A DNA stretch of 64,000 bases, from assembly GCF_035582795.1 (NCBI RefSeq), contig NC_134368.1, positions 40,663,501 to 40,727,500 on the forward strand. Direction: 5' to 3'. Of this stretch, positions 13,301 to 22,021 are shown piece by piece; positions within the stretch are counted from its first letter, which is position 1; every line of letters begins with the position of its first letter. The DNA is from Mycteria americana. Taxonomy: Eukaryota; Chordata; Aves; Ciconiiformes; Ciconiidae. A model generated the notes under the pieces. It worked only from the letters and a program-made list of their open reading frames with translations, had not been told where the DNA came from and searched no databases. The position numbers were made by a program, and so were the translations under genes.

Positions 13301-16300
13301 ATCGCACTTAGAATTTTTTCACTTGACATGCTGGTTTTCCTACATAGGTTCTTAAGTCCTCAGGGAGGCTGAGAGAAATGATGCTACTTTACCAGACAAT
13401 TTTCTGTTAAATCAGGCAGAAGTCACCTGGTATGAAAGGAAAGATTTCAGTCTCCATATTGCCAATACTGTTATCATATCAAAGCTACTTCCAATAACGC
13501 CATAAACAAAGTAATTAACATCTGCCATATGTTGTTTTCTGCTTTTCTTTGCCTACAACCAAGGCAAAACCTGCAGGTCAATTAAAAATTAATAAAAGAA
13601 ATAAACTGAAAAAGGCACAGATGGCAAAGGAGTGGAACAGACTCTTCCAAGCATTCCTTTTACAGATCACTAATGCTTTAAGAGGTCTTACACTTTATAA
13701 TATATTCTACTGGGAGCTAGTATACTTGAGCAAAGGACAAGTTTGACTATGGTCTCATACATTTTATTTATTATAAATTCACCTGGTACATTCAAGTCCT
13801 AAAAAACTGTAAGATAGAGGGAATGTCCTACTTCTATGCATTTTATATCAGAAAAGCTGGATTATTTTGTAGCTACAAAAAGATTTAAGAGATTAAACTA
13901 CACAAATGACCAAAGAAACACAACATCAGGTGTATATTTCCTTTTAACCCCTCTTTGTTACATTTCAGGAAGGATAAGCATTTTAAATATTTACAGATAG
14001 GTTAAGACAACATTTCATTAAGCACAGTCTTAAAGTCAACTCTTTATGTAACTTCCTCATAGCATTTATTCTTTTTTTTTTTTCAATTTTTAAAAACCCG
14101 TGTCTCTCCAAAACTCTCTTCTCTTTTTACAAATCAGTTCAGGTGATATAGTTATTTCAGCCACTTTTATTTTCAATAGCCCTTTCCAATTCTCAAGTGC
14201 CATGAATAGTACTGCACAGGCTTAACTAGTCAAAGTTATTTTTAAACCTAGTCAAATTTCTTTTTAAACCAAACTCTTGCATCTTGCTACCAAATGGTAA
14301 TGCACTAAATGCTTCCAGAAAGTTATTTTTAAAGAAATAGCATTCACATTAATAGCTGATGGTTTCATTTACCAAGCCCCAGTATACTGTTTAAAAGGAG
14401 CATTAAGAATCACAGCTATTACCTACCTTAGGAACTTGTCAGTTCATGACTAGGAAAAAAAAAAAATGGAGTCATCACCACACATTTACATTCAAACACC
14501 TTAAGAAATTTATAAAATTTCACTCCAATGTGTTTCATTACCTTTGATGTCCTGAAATAGGGCAAAACAGAAATCTTCTCATTTTAATTACAACTAGAAA
14601 AGCCATGCTAATTAAACCTAGGGTCTGTTATTCAATGATAGCTAGTAGTAAGGAGTTGATGATTTTTTGTTATTTTAAAGTAAAAAGGTGAGGTTGTAGA
14701 AGTATTTAGTGCTACACAATATTGTAAGGATCTGCTTTTATTTAAAACATTTTTCCCTGTAAAAATAAAAGATTAGTAGCAGCACAGTCAAACTATTATA
14801 TGGAGATGTAACAGTGACAATTCACATTATCAAGTTCTAAGGGCCAAGATGTAATTTCCAGTCAAGACAGTGGATGTCTTTCCTTTAAGGGATTTGGAGT
14901 CAACAATTATCTCTTTCCTAAGAATATTTTTGTCCATTTTCAGTTATGCAAAAACATATGTGCATTATCAATTTTCAGAAACTTTTCTAAACCATTTATC
15001 ACTCCAAATTTACATTAATAGCATACTACAGAAACTAAACCCAGGACAACCCCTCTCACATAACTGTATCATTTCCGTGGCAAACCATGCGGTACATGCA
15101 AGTCTCTCCTGCACAACTCACAAGTATCAGAGAATTTTTTTCCAACTTTCATTGATTATTTAAGCAACTTTCAAGGCAAAACTGAAAAAAACCAACAACT
15201 CGGATTTTCTAAAAAGTCTTGACCTTCTTCAGTGACTTTAATGTCCTTGTTTAAATGGACATCAAAAAGTAGAAGTACTAATTTCTTCAGAAGGTGTAAT
15301 TGCTCATTTGTACTCTTAAAAAAAGCTTCTACTGCCCACCATGGATTGCAAATATACTGAACTGAACTTCGTTTGCTAATTGCTATCCACAACATGGCAA
15401 CACTTCAGAAGTATCCTCTTCATTTGCAAGTCAGGCAAGCAGTAGCCAAACTGTATAAAACAATTTCATGGCCAGGTTATCTTCTCCCACCAGGCAGTCA
15501 TTCCCCACTTGAGAAAACCCAAGAGCATAAAATGAGTTAATAACTCTTCACAGCCCAGTCTTTCACAAGGCATGTCTGACTAACATTATTCCAACATGAC
15601 TACCAGCTTTTTACAGGTAATCTTAGCAGATGAGAAAAGCTGTTTTTGTTATGTTGAGAAACTATGTAGAGACACAGAATATGTGTATCAGTAACACTCC
15701 TCATGACAAGAAAGTCCTATATTTATTTGAGAGTTAACTTTAATAAAGAAATAATACATTCTCTGAAGGCATATTCCTTATTTCCTCTCCCAGTAACAAT
15801 CCTGGCAGCCAATCTTAGACTGCTGTAAGATGCATTTTCCGAAGCCTTCCTCTACCTCCCCTCAACATCTTTAAGACGTACAACATACATTTTTAAAACA
15901 AGAGAATGATGATCTTCATTATCAGATAAGTAACTTCTGCCTCCTGTGTAGAGGAGACCTTTCCCATACATAACTTCTACAATGTTTCCAATCAAATAAG
16001 TGACATGACTAAAGGGACTTCTTAAATACACTTTCTAGAGCTACAATAACTGATAAATTGATTAATCTTTTAAGCTTATTATCAAACAATAACTGAAGGT
16101 CATTTCCATTAAGTACAATAAGTTATTGCATTGGCTAGAAAGCTTAAGAATTATTTAAGATCTTTCAGGGTCAAAGGATTATATTTTCCACACTAGAACT
16201 TGGCCACATTTTCTTTCTCGTTGAAGAGAACTTTTGCAAAATGCTTACTTACAGTCCTTAGTAATAGCTTTTTTCTTCTGATAATTCAGTCTGTTGAAAC

Positions 16301-19300
16301 AATATTTCCTTATTGTATAATTTACTCCTTTGCTTATCGAATCAATTTGTAATACATGCAATAGTCATTTAAAAAAGGCTAACATCTGTATCAGTTACCT
16401 CCCCTGCCTTTTTTTTTAATCTTCCTTTATAACTGACTTATGTTTTTCTTTTCTAAAGCTGCTTTTTCTTCTCTGTTTCTATTTAATAAAGCACAATTTT
16501 AATAAAGCACAGATAAACTGATTAGGACCATAATCCTATCCTTCACAAATATGGGTAGCTTTAAACACATATGCAGTCCTGTCCTACTAGTTACTTGTAT
16601 GATTGTCACGTAAAGACTGCTATGTGCTTGTAATACTAGTTGCATTTCTCTAACACTAGGTGAAATAAACATATAGCACTATATCAGATAACCAGCAGGC
16701 CCCTGCTACCAAAGATCAGTCTACACATCACCTCAGGTAACTACTAATATATCACTGCCTTTATTTATCCAGCATGCAACCACTGCAAACTGTTGTACTC
16801 ACAGCCAAGCATTTTCAGTTCTATCTCCCTCCTATAACAGCAGTGCCACTGGCAAAATATTATGTCACAGAATTGTAAGGTATTTGTTGATATTACCAGT
16901 TTTAAATGAACAAAAATCATGACCTTACATCTTTGTTCAAGATCAGTCACTAGGTGACAAAGACTATGCTGAACATAGAAGTGATGTTGCTTTTCCTTTT
17001 AAATATTTAGAAAGATTAGAATTATGTTGCAAGTGGAAGGGTAAAAGAAAAGCATTAAATGCAAGCCTTACCTATTAAATATAAGGGCCTCACTTATGTA
17101 GTCTATACTAATTACCTTAAAGAATGAGACGGGATTTTTTTAATAATCCATTACACTGCATTTGGTTAGATTTATTTTTAGTTGACTTTGCAGTACAGAA
17201 GCATATTGAACCAGAAAAAGTAAACTACATTCCAAATACAACCTTGGTGGCTAGTACAAGAAGATGTCCAAGGGGTTAAAGCATATGACAAAATCCTAAA
17301 CATGCCAACAAACCCCTAATAAACTCTGCAAAACATGAACAAATGATGATTTGGCAGTTTTACCATTTGTCTAGGAGACACAGTTTCATTAGAAAGTTAA
17401 GAGTTACATTTATGATACCCAAACCATTTATCTGCCAAATTTCAAACCAATTTCATACTTCCAAACCAAGGAGTTGTTAATATTGTTTAAAGAAAGAAAG
17501 AAAGGCAGCATAAATGGTTACACACAGAATTTTAAGTTTGGCAATTTTTTCACACAAGTTTATTATCAGAGCAATTGAATCATTAAAGATTAAGTACAGA
17601 ATTTCAGTCTAAATTTCTTAAGGAAAGTTAAAAGAAATTGCAAGTACAGTTTGCAGTGGAAGATATTAAGTAACTGTAACTGCATGCACTTCTGAGTTTT
17701 GTCCCTAGAAAATGCAATTTCCTATTTGAAACAAAGCATTTCAATGAATAACTGTCCTTTTCAGATACCTTTACATGGAAGCTTAGACCAAGAATAAAGC
17801 AATAAATTATCTGAAAATGTAAGTGACTATATCCAGTATTTCCAGCACTGCAGAGAGGCTGCTGAGAAGTTTCTCTGTAACACTAACTTTCAAATCTCTG
17901 AAACTGACATTAGCAAGAACAAGATGACACCGCGCATACAGTCTGAATGCATAGGAAGCCTTTTTCTCACCTCTTACCTCAAAGCTTTCTGATCAAAATA
18001 CATAAAAAGTTCCTTTCCCAGTGTCTCGACACCCCTGTAAACATGTCCGACAAGGAAATCGTGACCAGAGGCTCTCTCTTCACTTGCAGCAGTCTGAAAA
18101 TGAGCACACGCACACAAAGATTAAAACAGAATTTATACTACTTTGATTCTAGCATCAGGACACATTCAGCAAGTAACTGTATGAACTAATTTTCCAACTT
18201 GGACAATATTAAACCTTTTCTCCTTAAGCAGCTCTATCAAAACCAATGAGACTATCAATCTAGGAAGCAGAGTCACTATTGCTAATGCTATCATAACCTC
18301 GTTCATTCTTTTCTGAATTGAAACAATACATCTTTTTTTATCAGGATATTTTATGCCTTTTCCTTCAAGTCATGAATTCACAATAACAGTTTCAGGCTGA
18401 TGTAAACTAGACAGGTATAGTTTGAATATTAAATACTTGTCAGAGTGTCAATTCTGCCATTTGCACCTACATCCTTCTCCAAATGCCTCTTGCTGGAGTT
18501 TCTATCCAAGTTAATAATATGCTTTCAGTGTTTCACATAGAGCATTGTGTATTACAGAAAAGCCTCCACTGAGCCCACAGAGATATTTCTCTCTTCCTAC
18601 TCATTGAAAGTCTAATCACGAAAGATGTTGAACAGCAGGTGGGACACTACTAGAAGACAAGAAAAAGATAATTGTGAGATTGAAGCAATAATCTTTCTTG
18701 CTTAGCACATGAAACTCCACTGAAATAAGAAGGGACCTCTACAGGTTATCTGGTCCAAACACCTGCTCAAAGCAGGACTGACTTAGATCAGGCATCCCAG
18801 GGCCTCGTCCAGTCAACTTCAGAGTAGCTCCAGGGATGGAGACTCTTGTCTCTCTGGGCCCTTGTCCACTATTGCTTCACTATTGTCACGATGGAAAAAT
18901 TTTCCTAATACCTAATTAGAATTTATCCTATTGTCACCTGCATCTGCTGCCTCTCATCCTACTGCACACCTCTGACAAGAGTCTAGCTCTGTCTCCTCCA
19001 TACCTTCCTTTTAGGTAGCTGAAGAGAGCAATAAAGCCAGTTCTATCAGCTTCTCCTTGTGCATCATGTGCTTCAGCCTGCTAATCATACCAGGGGACTC
19101 ACTCTAGTATGTCATTATCTTTTTCCTACTGGGGAATTGAAAACGGGACACTGTAATCCAGATGCAGCCTTGCAAGTGCTGAACAGAGGTAAGAATCACT
19201 CTCCTCAGCCTGCTGGCTACACTGTTGTTAGCACAGCCCAGTATGGGGCTGGCCTTCTTCCTTGGAAGGGCATGCTGGTGACTTGACTCAGCTGGTATAG

Positions 19301-21570
19301 GACCTTGGTCCTTTTTTTCTGTGGAGGCATTTTCCACCTGACCAGCAGCCAGGTCTGTGCCATTGCATGACATTATTCTGTTCCAAGTGCAGGACTCTGC
19401 AAGTCTGGCAAATGCTGAACTTGAGTTTCTGCCAGCCCATTTTTCTCAGCCTGTCAAGGTCCCCCTGACTAGCACCTCAGGTTCCCCAGAACCTGCTGAA
19501 ACCTGCAAGCAGTATATTCACTGTCATCAGAGCCCTAACTGCAAGGCACAGATATGTGTACCAGTGCTTCAATCACAACACTCAACTGCAAAGCAAATAC
19601 ACATTAAAGCGACCCTGGCAAATCAGCAAGGCTTCAGCTAGTTAGTGAAATTTCAGAGCTACTCTCTGTAAAATCTCCCACTGTATTACTACCTTGAAAT
19701 GATATATATTTAGAGTATTTTATGGTTATTATTCTGCCAAGTAGAAAAATAAAAATATTTTTTTGCATAACACCAACATAATTTACTTTGCCTATTATCA
19801 AAATAGGAAGAAAGCAAAATTTTGCTCTCACATAAACAGTTCATCCCTTCCAATTAAAGTATTAAAGTAAGTTGGTATGCAACAAGGTTCATTTTAGTTT
19901 TAAGCTGCTCAGGTTTGTTTAAACTAAACCAGAGTAAGAAGTGACTGAGATGGAAAACTAACTTGTTTTTTCAAAATATTTTAAGTTAAATTCGTACTAC
20001 TTTGGTATCAGGTGAGCCCTTACAGTTATCACAGCACGAACTCTTTTAAACAGTGTAGTCTTCAGCAGCGGCCAAGGCTTTCGCCATGGTTAGCAGCCAT
20101 GATCTAAAAAGCCAAGACCCTTTACGATGGTCATTTGCCAATGAATAGAGTCTGCCCTGGGGTGACTTTTACTGCACAAAGTTATGAACGTCAATATATT
20201 CAAGGGAATGAAATTTCTTTTTGAAACCATAGGAGCATAAATCCTTACTTCAAAAAGCTGTCCTAAAAGATACAAACCTATAAAGACTGATCTGTTGACT
20301 GCCTATCTTAGACATATCTTGAACCACATTCTTCCTTAAATTGTTCTTTCATTGAAGTACTATCTTATTGAGCCTTAATCACAAACTCTCCTACACTATC
20401 CTTTATCCACTGAAGGTGGGGAAAAATTCCCCAACTTTCCGTCTGGAGGCATCCAATATACTTATTTGGGACACAAGTAATGCACAATTTCTCACAGTTG
20501 AGCAAAACTAGGCATGAAAAAAAATACCCTAGCCACCTCTGTAATCAAAACCAGAGGACCGTATCTTCACAGCTCATCAGCTAGGCCTGCTTACTGACAT
20601 CCTAACTTCTCCTTCTACCAGAAGGGCTCACGAGCCCCGGCAGAGTTTTATATTGGTTAAGTATTTTATGCTGCCAACAGAAAGCATAAAAACTAGTAGA
20701 AAAATTGCATACTGTGTACACTGAGAGCAGATGCCACGTTCTTTATTTATTTAAATAGTTGGTCTAATTAAAATGATTTAAAAAAAATGTTACAGAATTA
20801 AAAGCTCCTTTTCTGCAGGCCAATGTTTCTTTCTCTCACCATGTTTCATTCAGACTTGCGAAAACTTATGAGATTACGAAAAAATTAAAGTTAGGAGCTG
20901 CTACTATAATTTTCCTTGTATTGTAGGTTTCCTGAAGCTAAAGATATTATAAAATTTACCCTAAGTGAACAAGAGCGATACGCTTTCACTCATTATTTCC
21001 AAAACCCCCTATGTTTCTACAGCTTCAGCCCCTCTTTACACATCCGACCTCCTAAGGCTTATTTATTATCTTGACGACAAGAATATTTTATAATTTAAAG
21101 GAAGAATAAAGACAGTATCCACGGACCCGCCCCAGACGACGGCAGCGGGGGCGCAGGAGCTCTGCCGCAGCCAGGGCGCGGGAGGGGGAGGCCATGTCGA
21201 CCGCGCCAACCATCCTGCTCTGTGCTCAGGCCCGCCAGCCCCGCGGCCCCGCACCCCAGCGACTCCTGACGGCTCCGAGATTCATTTCCTCTCCCCCAAA
21301 CCTGGCGGCGTTTACCACCGCGCACACCCGGGAGCTCAAGCTCTGCGCCGCCCGGCCCGGTCCTCCGCTGCCCCTGACGAGAAGCGGCTGCGCTGCGCTG
21401 CCCCGCCCCGCCAACGGCCGCCAAGGCGCCTCTCCGCCGCCCCGGCCCCTCACCGCGCCGCCGGCTCCGGCTGGCGGGGCGCTGCCCCGCGCGCTCCGCA
21501 CTGCCTGGCCCCGCCGCACCCGCGCCCGCAGCCTCTCTCCGTAGAGCGCGCAGCCCGGGCCCTCCACCAT
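968..21570 (-). CDS. NEIL3: NEIL3, endonuclease VIII-like DNA glycosylase 3 (exons 1-8; 3' end outside window)
   Basis: NEIL3 is a nuclear, bifunctional DNA glycosylase/AP lyase. It removes oxidised bases such as hydantoins, prefers single-stranded DNA, and unhooks some interstrand crosslinks at converged forks. Eight exons on the minus strand (21570-21454, 18093-17978, 12997-12863, 11780-11567, 10351-10277, 7912-7746, 4642-4473, 1370-968) join to 1397 nt, or 465 codons plus 2 nt, with no stop. Domains in order: N-terminal Met-Val-Glu (Val2 is the catalytic amine in this family, where other Nei proteins have Pro2); beta-sandwich Lys66, equivalent to human Lys81; H2TH region about 160-219; C4 zinc finger with Cys239, 242, 261 and 264; RanBP2-type finger with Cys308, 311, 322 and 325; then a polar linker. 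The two C-terminal GRF fingers are not in the window. Identification rests on long runs matching human NEIL3 as I remember it. The mature gene should encode roughly 570-600 residues. Confidence 0.97.
1371..4472 (-). other. NEIL3 intron 7
   Basis: The intron is 3.1 kb with GT-AG ends. I see no repeat family, RNA gene or coding potential. Open frames of up to 82 codons here are AT-rich chance frames. Confidence 0.8.
4473..4642 (-). CDS. NEIL3: NEIL3 exon 7 (residues 275-331 plus 1 nt), RanBP2-type zinc finger
   Basis: The acceptor is TTTCACAG and the donor is AAG|GTATTG; the exon is 170 nt, phase 2 in and phase 1 out. After KLPTRNSLIGW it encodes EEEWTCMRCTLINKPSAEI and CDAC: a RanBP2/NZF finger with zinc cysteines 308, 311, 322 and 325. 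In NEIL3 this finger binds ubiquitin and helps recruit the enzyme to ubiquitylated CMG helicase at crosslinks. The split Val332 codon is completed by exon 8, giving an in-frame SRPEVPKTE. Confidence 0.96.
4643..7745 (-). other. NEIL3 intron 6
   Basis: The intron is 3.1 kb with GT-AG ends. It contains short homopolymer runs (T about 4800-4811, A about 6521-6529) and a short AT repeat near 6876-6888. Nothing else was recognised. Confidence 0.8.
7746..7912 (-). CDS. NEIL3: NEIL3 exon 6 (residues 220-274 plus 2 nt), Fpg-type zinc finger
   Basis: The acceptor is TGTTTTAG and the donor is AG|GTATGA; the exon is 167 nt, phase 0 in and phase 2 out. It encodes CRKTGSPLYKHYKVYKRP, then a C4 zinc finger with CGQC (Cys239, Cys242) and CSQC (Cys261, Cys264). 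This is the Fpg/Nei-type finger that reads the DNA strand in this family. The exon has no internal ATG-started frame long enough to stand out, so it was found by translating the intervening sequence. Confidence 0.95.
7913..10276 (-). other. NEIL3 intron 5
   Basis: The intron is 2.4 kb. It holds an 18-base A run at 8520-8537 next to a somewhat GC-richer block (about 8260-8800) with no assignable repeat family. No coding exon was recognised. Confidence 0.8.
8520..8537. repeat. Poly(A) run
   Basis: Eighteen consecutive A on the plus strand, followed by CAAACAAG, in NEIL3 intron 5. CR1 elements do not end in poly(A), so this is either a simple repeat or the tail of something older and unrecognised. 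Confidence 0.8.
10277..10351 (-). CDS. NEIL3: NEIL3 exon 5 (residues 195-219), H2TH helices
   Basis: This is a 75-nt, phase 0-0 exon with acceptor TTTACAG and donor AAG|GTATTG. It encodes VCQLTDEHIRHLVKM followed by TRDFTLLFYK, the second half of the helix-two-turn-helix region, matching human residue for residue at most positions. The open frame continues into the intron past Lys219 with residues unlike the family, which confirms the donor. Confidence 0.95.
10352..11566 (-). other. NEIL3 intron 4
   Basis: The intron is 1.2 kb and carries an AT dinucleotide microsatellite at 10487-10513. Nothing else was recognised. Confidence 0.8.
10487..10513. repeat. (AT)n microsatellite
   Basis: Alternating AT with one C interruption, 27 bp, in NEIL3 intron 4. 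It is likely to be length-polymorphic. Confidence 0.9.
11567..11780 (-). CDS. NEIL3: NEIL3 exon 4 (residues 123-194), start of H2TH domain
   Basis: The acceptor is CTCTTCCAG and the donor is AAG|GTAAGT (full consensus); the exon is 214 nt and ends in phase 0. It encodes the join from beta-sandwich to helical domain: RMMESLDVCSPKFSFLRAE, then the H2TH signature LPGVGNIIKNEALFDSGLHP around residues 172-191. The Asn177-containing loop and following helix contact the DNA backbone in Fpg/Nei enzymes. This is the best-conserved part of the gene in the window. Confidence 0.97.
11781..12862 (-). other. NEIL3 intron 3
   Basis: The intron is 1.1 kb of AT-rich sequence without recognised repeats. A 111-codon plus-strand frame at 11841-12176 shows no domain or signal and is treated as chance. 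Confidence 0.8.
12863..12997 (-). CDS. NEIL3: NEIL3 exon 3 (residues 78-122 plus 2 nt)
   Basis: The acceptor is TCTCCAAG and the donor is AG|GTAAAG; the exon is 135 nt, with the split Arg78 codon completed by its first base. It encodes IHFGMNGSMHVNP, then a strand ending VLEIQLTEDTVCFF, part of the Fpg/Nei N-terminal beta-sandwich. A second GT 17 nt upstream of the chosen donor (GAG|GTGACA) would throw the next exon out of frame, so it was not used. Confidence 0.95.
12998..17977 (-). other. NEIL3 intron 2
   Basis: At 5.0 kb this is the largest intron in the window. It contains a protein-like fragment on the same strand (15171-15395, listed separately) and a T run at about 14071-14083. The rest is AT-rich and featureless to me. 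Confidence 0.8.
15171..15395 (-). pseudogene. Protein-like fragment of unknown origin in NEIL3 intron 2
   Basis: A 74-codon frame reads like real protein rather than AT-rich noise: PWWAVEAFF, then LHLLKKLVLLLFDVHLN and KDIKVTEEGQDFLEN, resembling a helical-repeat segment. A TGA lies 9 nt before its ATG. In another frame just upstream (about 15400-15520, minus) there is a further protein-like run (GNDCLVGEDNLAMKLFYTVW) interrupted by stops, which suggests a frameshifted, decayed coding sequence. No intron boundaries are evident, and a T run on the plus strand at about 14071-14083 could be a distant poly(A) remnant. I do not recognise the parent gene. It could also be a chance frame. Confidence 0.3.
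17978..18093 (-). CDS. NEIL3: NEIL3 exon 2 (residues 40-77 plus 2 nt)
   Basis: The acceptor is TTTTCAG and the donor is AG|GTAAGA; the exon is 116 nt, phase 0 in and phase 2 out. It encodes a stretch including GVETLGKELFMYF, nearly identical to human NEIL3. Lys66 here corresponds to human Lys81, the lysine implicated in lyase chemistry. The first dozen residues (TAASEERASG...) are poorly conserved, as this loop is in other species. The exon is too short and fragmented to appear as an ATG-started frame. Confidence 0.95.
18094..21453 (-). other. NEIL3 intron 1
   Basis: The intron is 3.4 kb. It begins inside the CpG island and contains a CR1 LINE copy (about 18727-19490, listed separately). The remainder is AT-rich with no recognised element. 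Confidence 0.8.
18727..19490 (-). mobile_element. CR1 LINE 3' region in NEIL3 intron 1
   Basis: Read on the plus strand, this is the reverse complement of the CR1 3' region: AGGGACCTCTACAGGTTATC, then TCTCTGGGCCC, CATCTGCTGCCTCTCATCCT, CACTGTAATCCAGATG and CCTCAGCCTGCTGGC follow the familiar avian CR1 order. It is therefore a CR1 in the same orientation as NEIL3, 5'-truncated as usual, with its 3' end near 18727. Many substitutions and small indels indicate an old copy. Boundaries are accurate to a few tens of bases. Confidence 0.85.
21454..21570 (-). CDS. NEIL3: NEIL3 exon 1, coding part (residues 1-39)
   Basis: The start codon sits in a near-perfect Kozak context (GCGGCC-ATG-G). The first residues, MVEGPGC, match the family N-terminus; after Met removal Val2 supplies the Schiff-base amine and Glu3 is conserved. 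The exon ends GCG|GTGAGG in phase 0, which fits the phase-0 start of exon 2. The frame stays open upstream through the CpG island, but nothing upstream resembles NEIL3. Compared with human, about 15 residues of the early beta-sandwich are missing at the exon 1/exon 2 join. Further GT sites downstream in the island are weaker and the residues they would add do not resemble the family. Confidence 0.9.
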
Positions 21571-21616
21571 GGCCGCGAAGCGCGGCTGAGCGCTCCGCGC
21601 CCGCCCGCCTCTTCCC

Positions 21617-21630
21617 TTCAAATCTGCCGC
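21617..21630 (-). promoter_or_regulatory. CDE/CHR-like cell-cycle element
   Basis: On the NEIL3 strand the sequence reads GCGG-CAGA-TTTGAA, ending 47 bp before the ATG. TTTGAA is the canonical CHR bound by the MuvB core of the DREAM and B-MYB/FOXM1 complexes. A GC-rich CDE half exactly 4 nt upstream is the classic tandem arrangement (as in CDC25C). NEIL3 is known to be repressed in quiescence and induced in S/G2, so the site fits. A six-base motif can occur by chance; the position and spacing raise confidence. Confidence 0.55.
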
Positions 21631-21924
21631 TCGCTTGGGGGCGGTGCTGCCGCGCCGGGGGTCGCCCCGCCTCCGCCCGGCCGGCCTGGTGAGCGCTGGG
21701 CCGTTACCGCGGGCTGTCGTGGCTGCCGGGGCACGCCCGCGGCCTCTGCGGGAGTTCAGGCCGAGACTGGCGGAAAGAAACCCCACGGGCGCTCTTGGTC
21801 TGCCCCTCACGGCTCCGCGGGCAGGCGAGGTCCAGCCGCGGGGCTGGGTGAGGGGTGTCCGGCGGCGGGGAGGGGCGGCCGCAGAGGCGGGCCTGGCCTA
21901 ACCCACTTCTTGTTTCTTTTCCAG

Positions 21925-22021
21925 TCCCGGCCAGCAGGTGTTTAAGCTTAGACTACCTTGTGCATGGACGGGAACGTTGATCAAAAAGCTTTGTTTTGTG
22001 AGAGCCTTCAGGGAAAACACG
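21925..22021 (+). ncRNA. Possible exon of a divergent transcript from the NEIL3 CpG island
   Basis: On the plus strand a strong polypyrimidine tract and acceptor (CTTGTTTCTTTTCCAG) end at 21924, about 350 bp from the NEIL3 ATG. A GT donor candidate (CACG|GTATAT) follows at 22022. Possible first-exon donors lie upstream in the island at 21689 (CTG|GTGAGC) and 21848 (GG|GTGAGG). An ATG at 21964 opens only 27 codons before a stop and is preceded by an in-frame TAG, so a protein is unlikely unless splicing extends it. This is inference from splice signals only. Confidence 0.25.

Larger units (their letters stand above)
21110..21900. promoter_or_regulatory. CpG-island promoter of NEIL3
   Basis: Over roughly 800 bp the sequence changes abruptly from AT-rich to very GC-rich with dense CpG, then reverts. 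NEIL3 exon 1 lies inside it. On the minus strand upstream of the ATG there are GC boxes (GGCGGGCGGG) and no TATA box at a plausible distance, as expected for a dispersed housekeeping or cell-cycle promoter. The island extends about 330 bp upstream of the NEIL3 ATG, which leaves room for transcription in both directions. Confidence 0.9.

Noticed and set aside
21194-21901. Long open frames on both strands in the CpG island (up to 194 codons)
   Set aside because: GC-rich sequence lacks stop codons by composition. Only the NEIL3 exon 1 portion (21570-21454, minus) matches a protein family.
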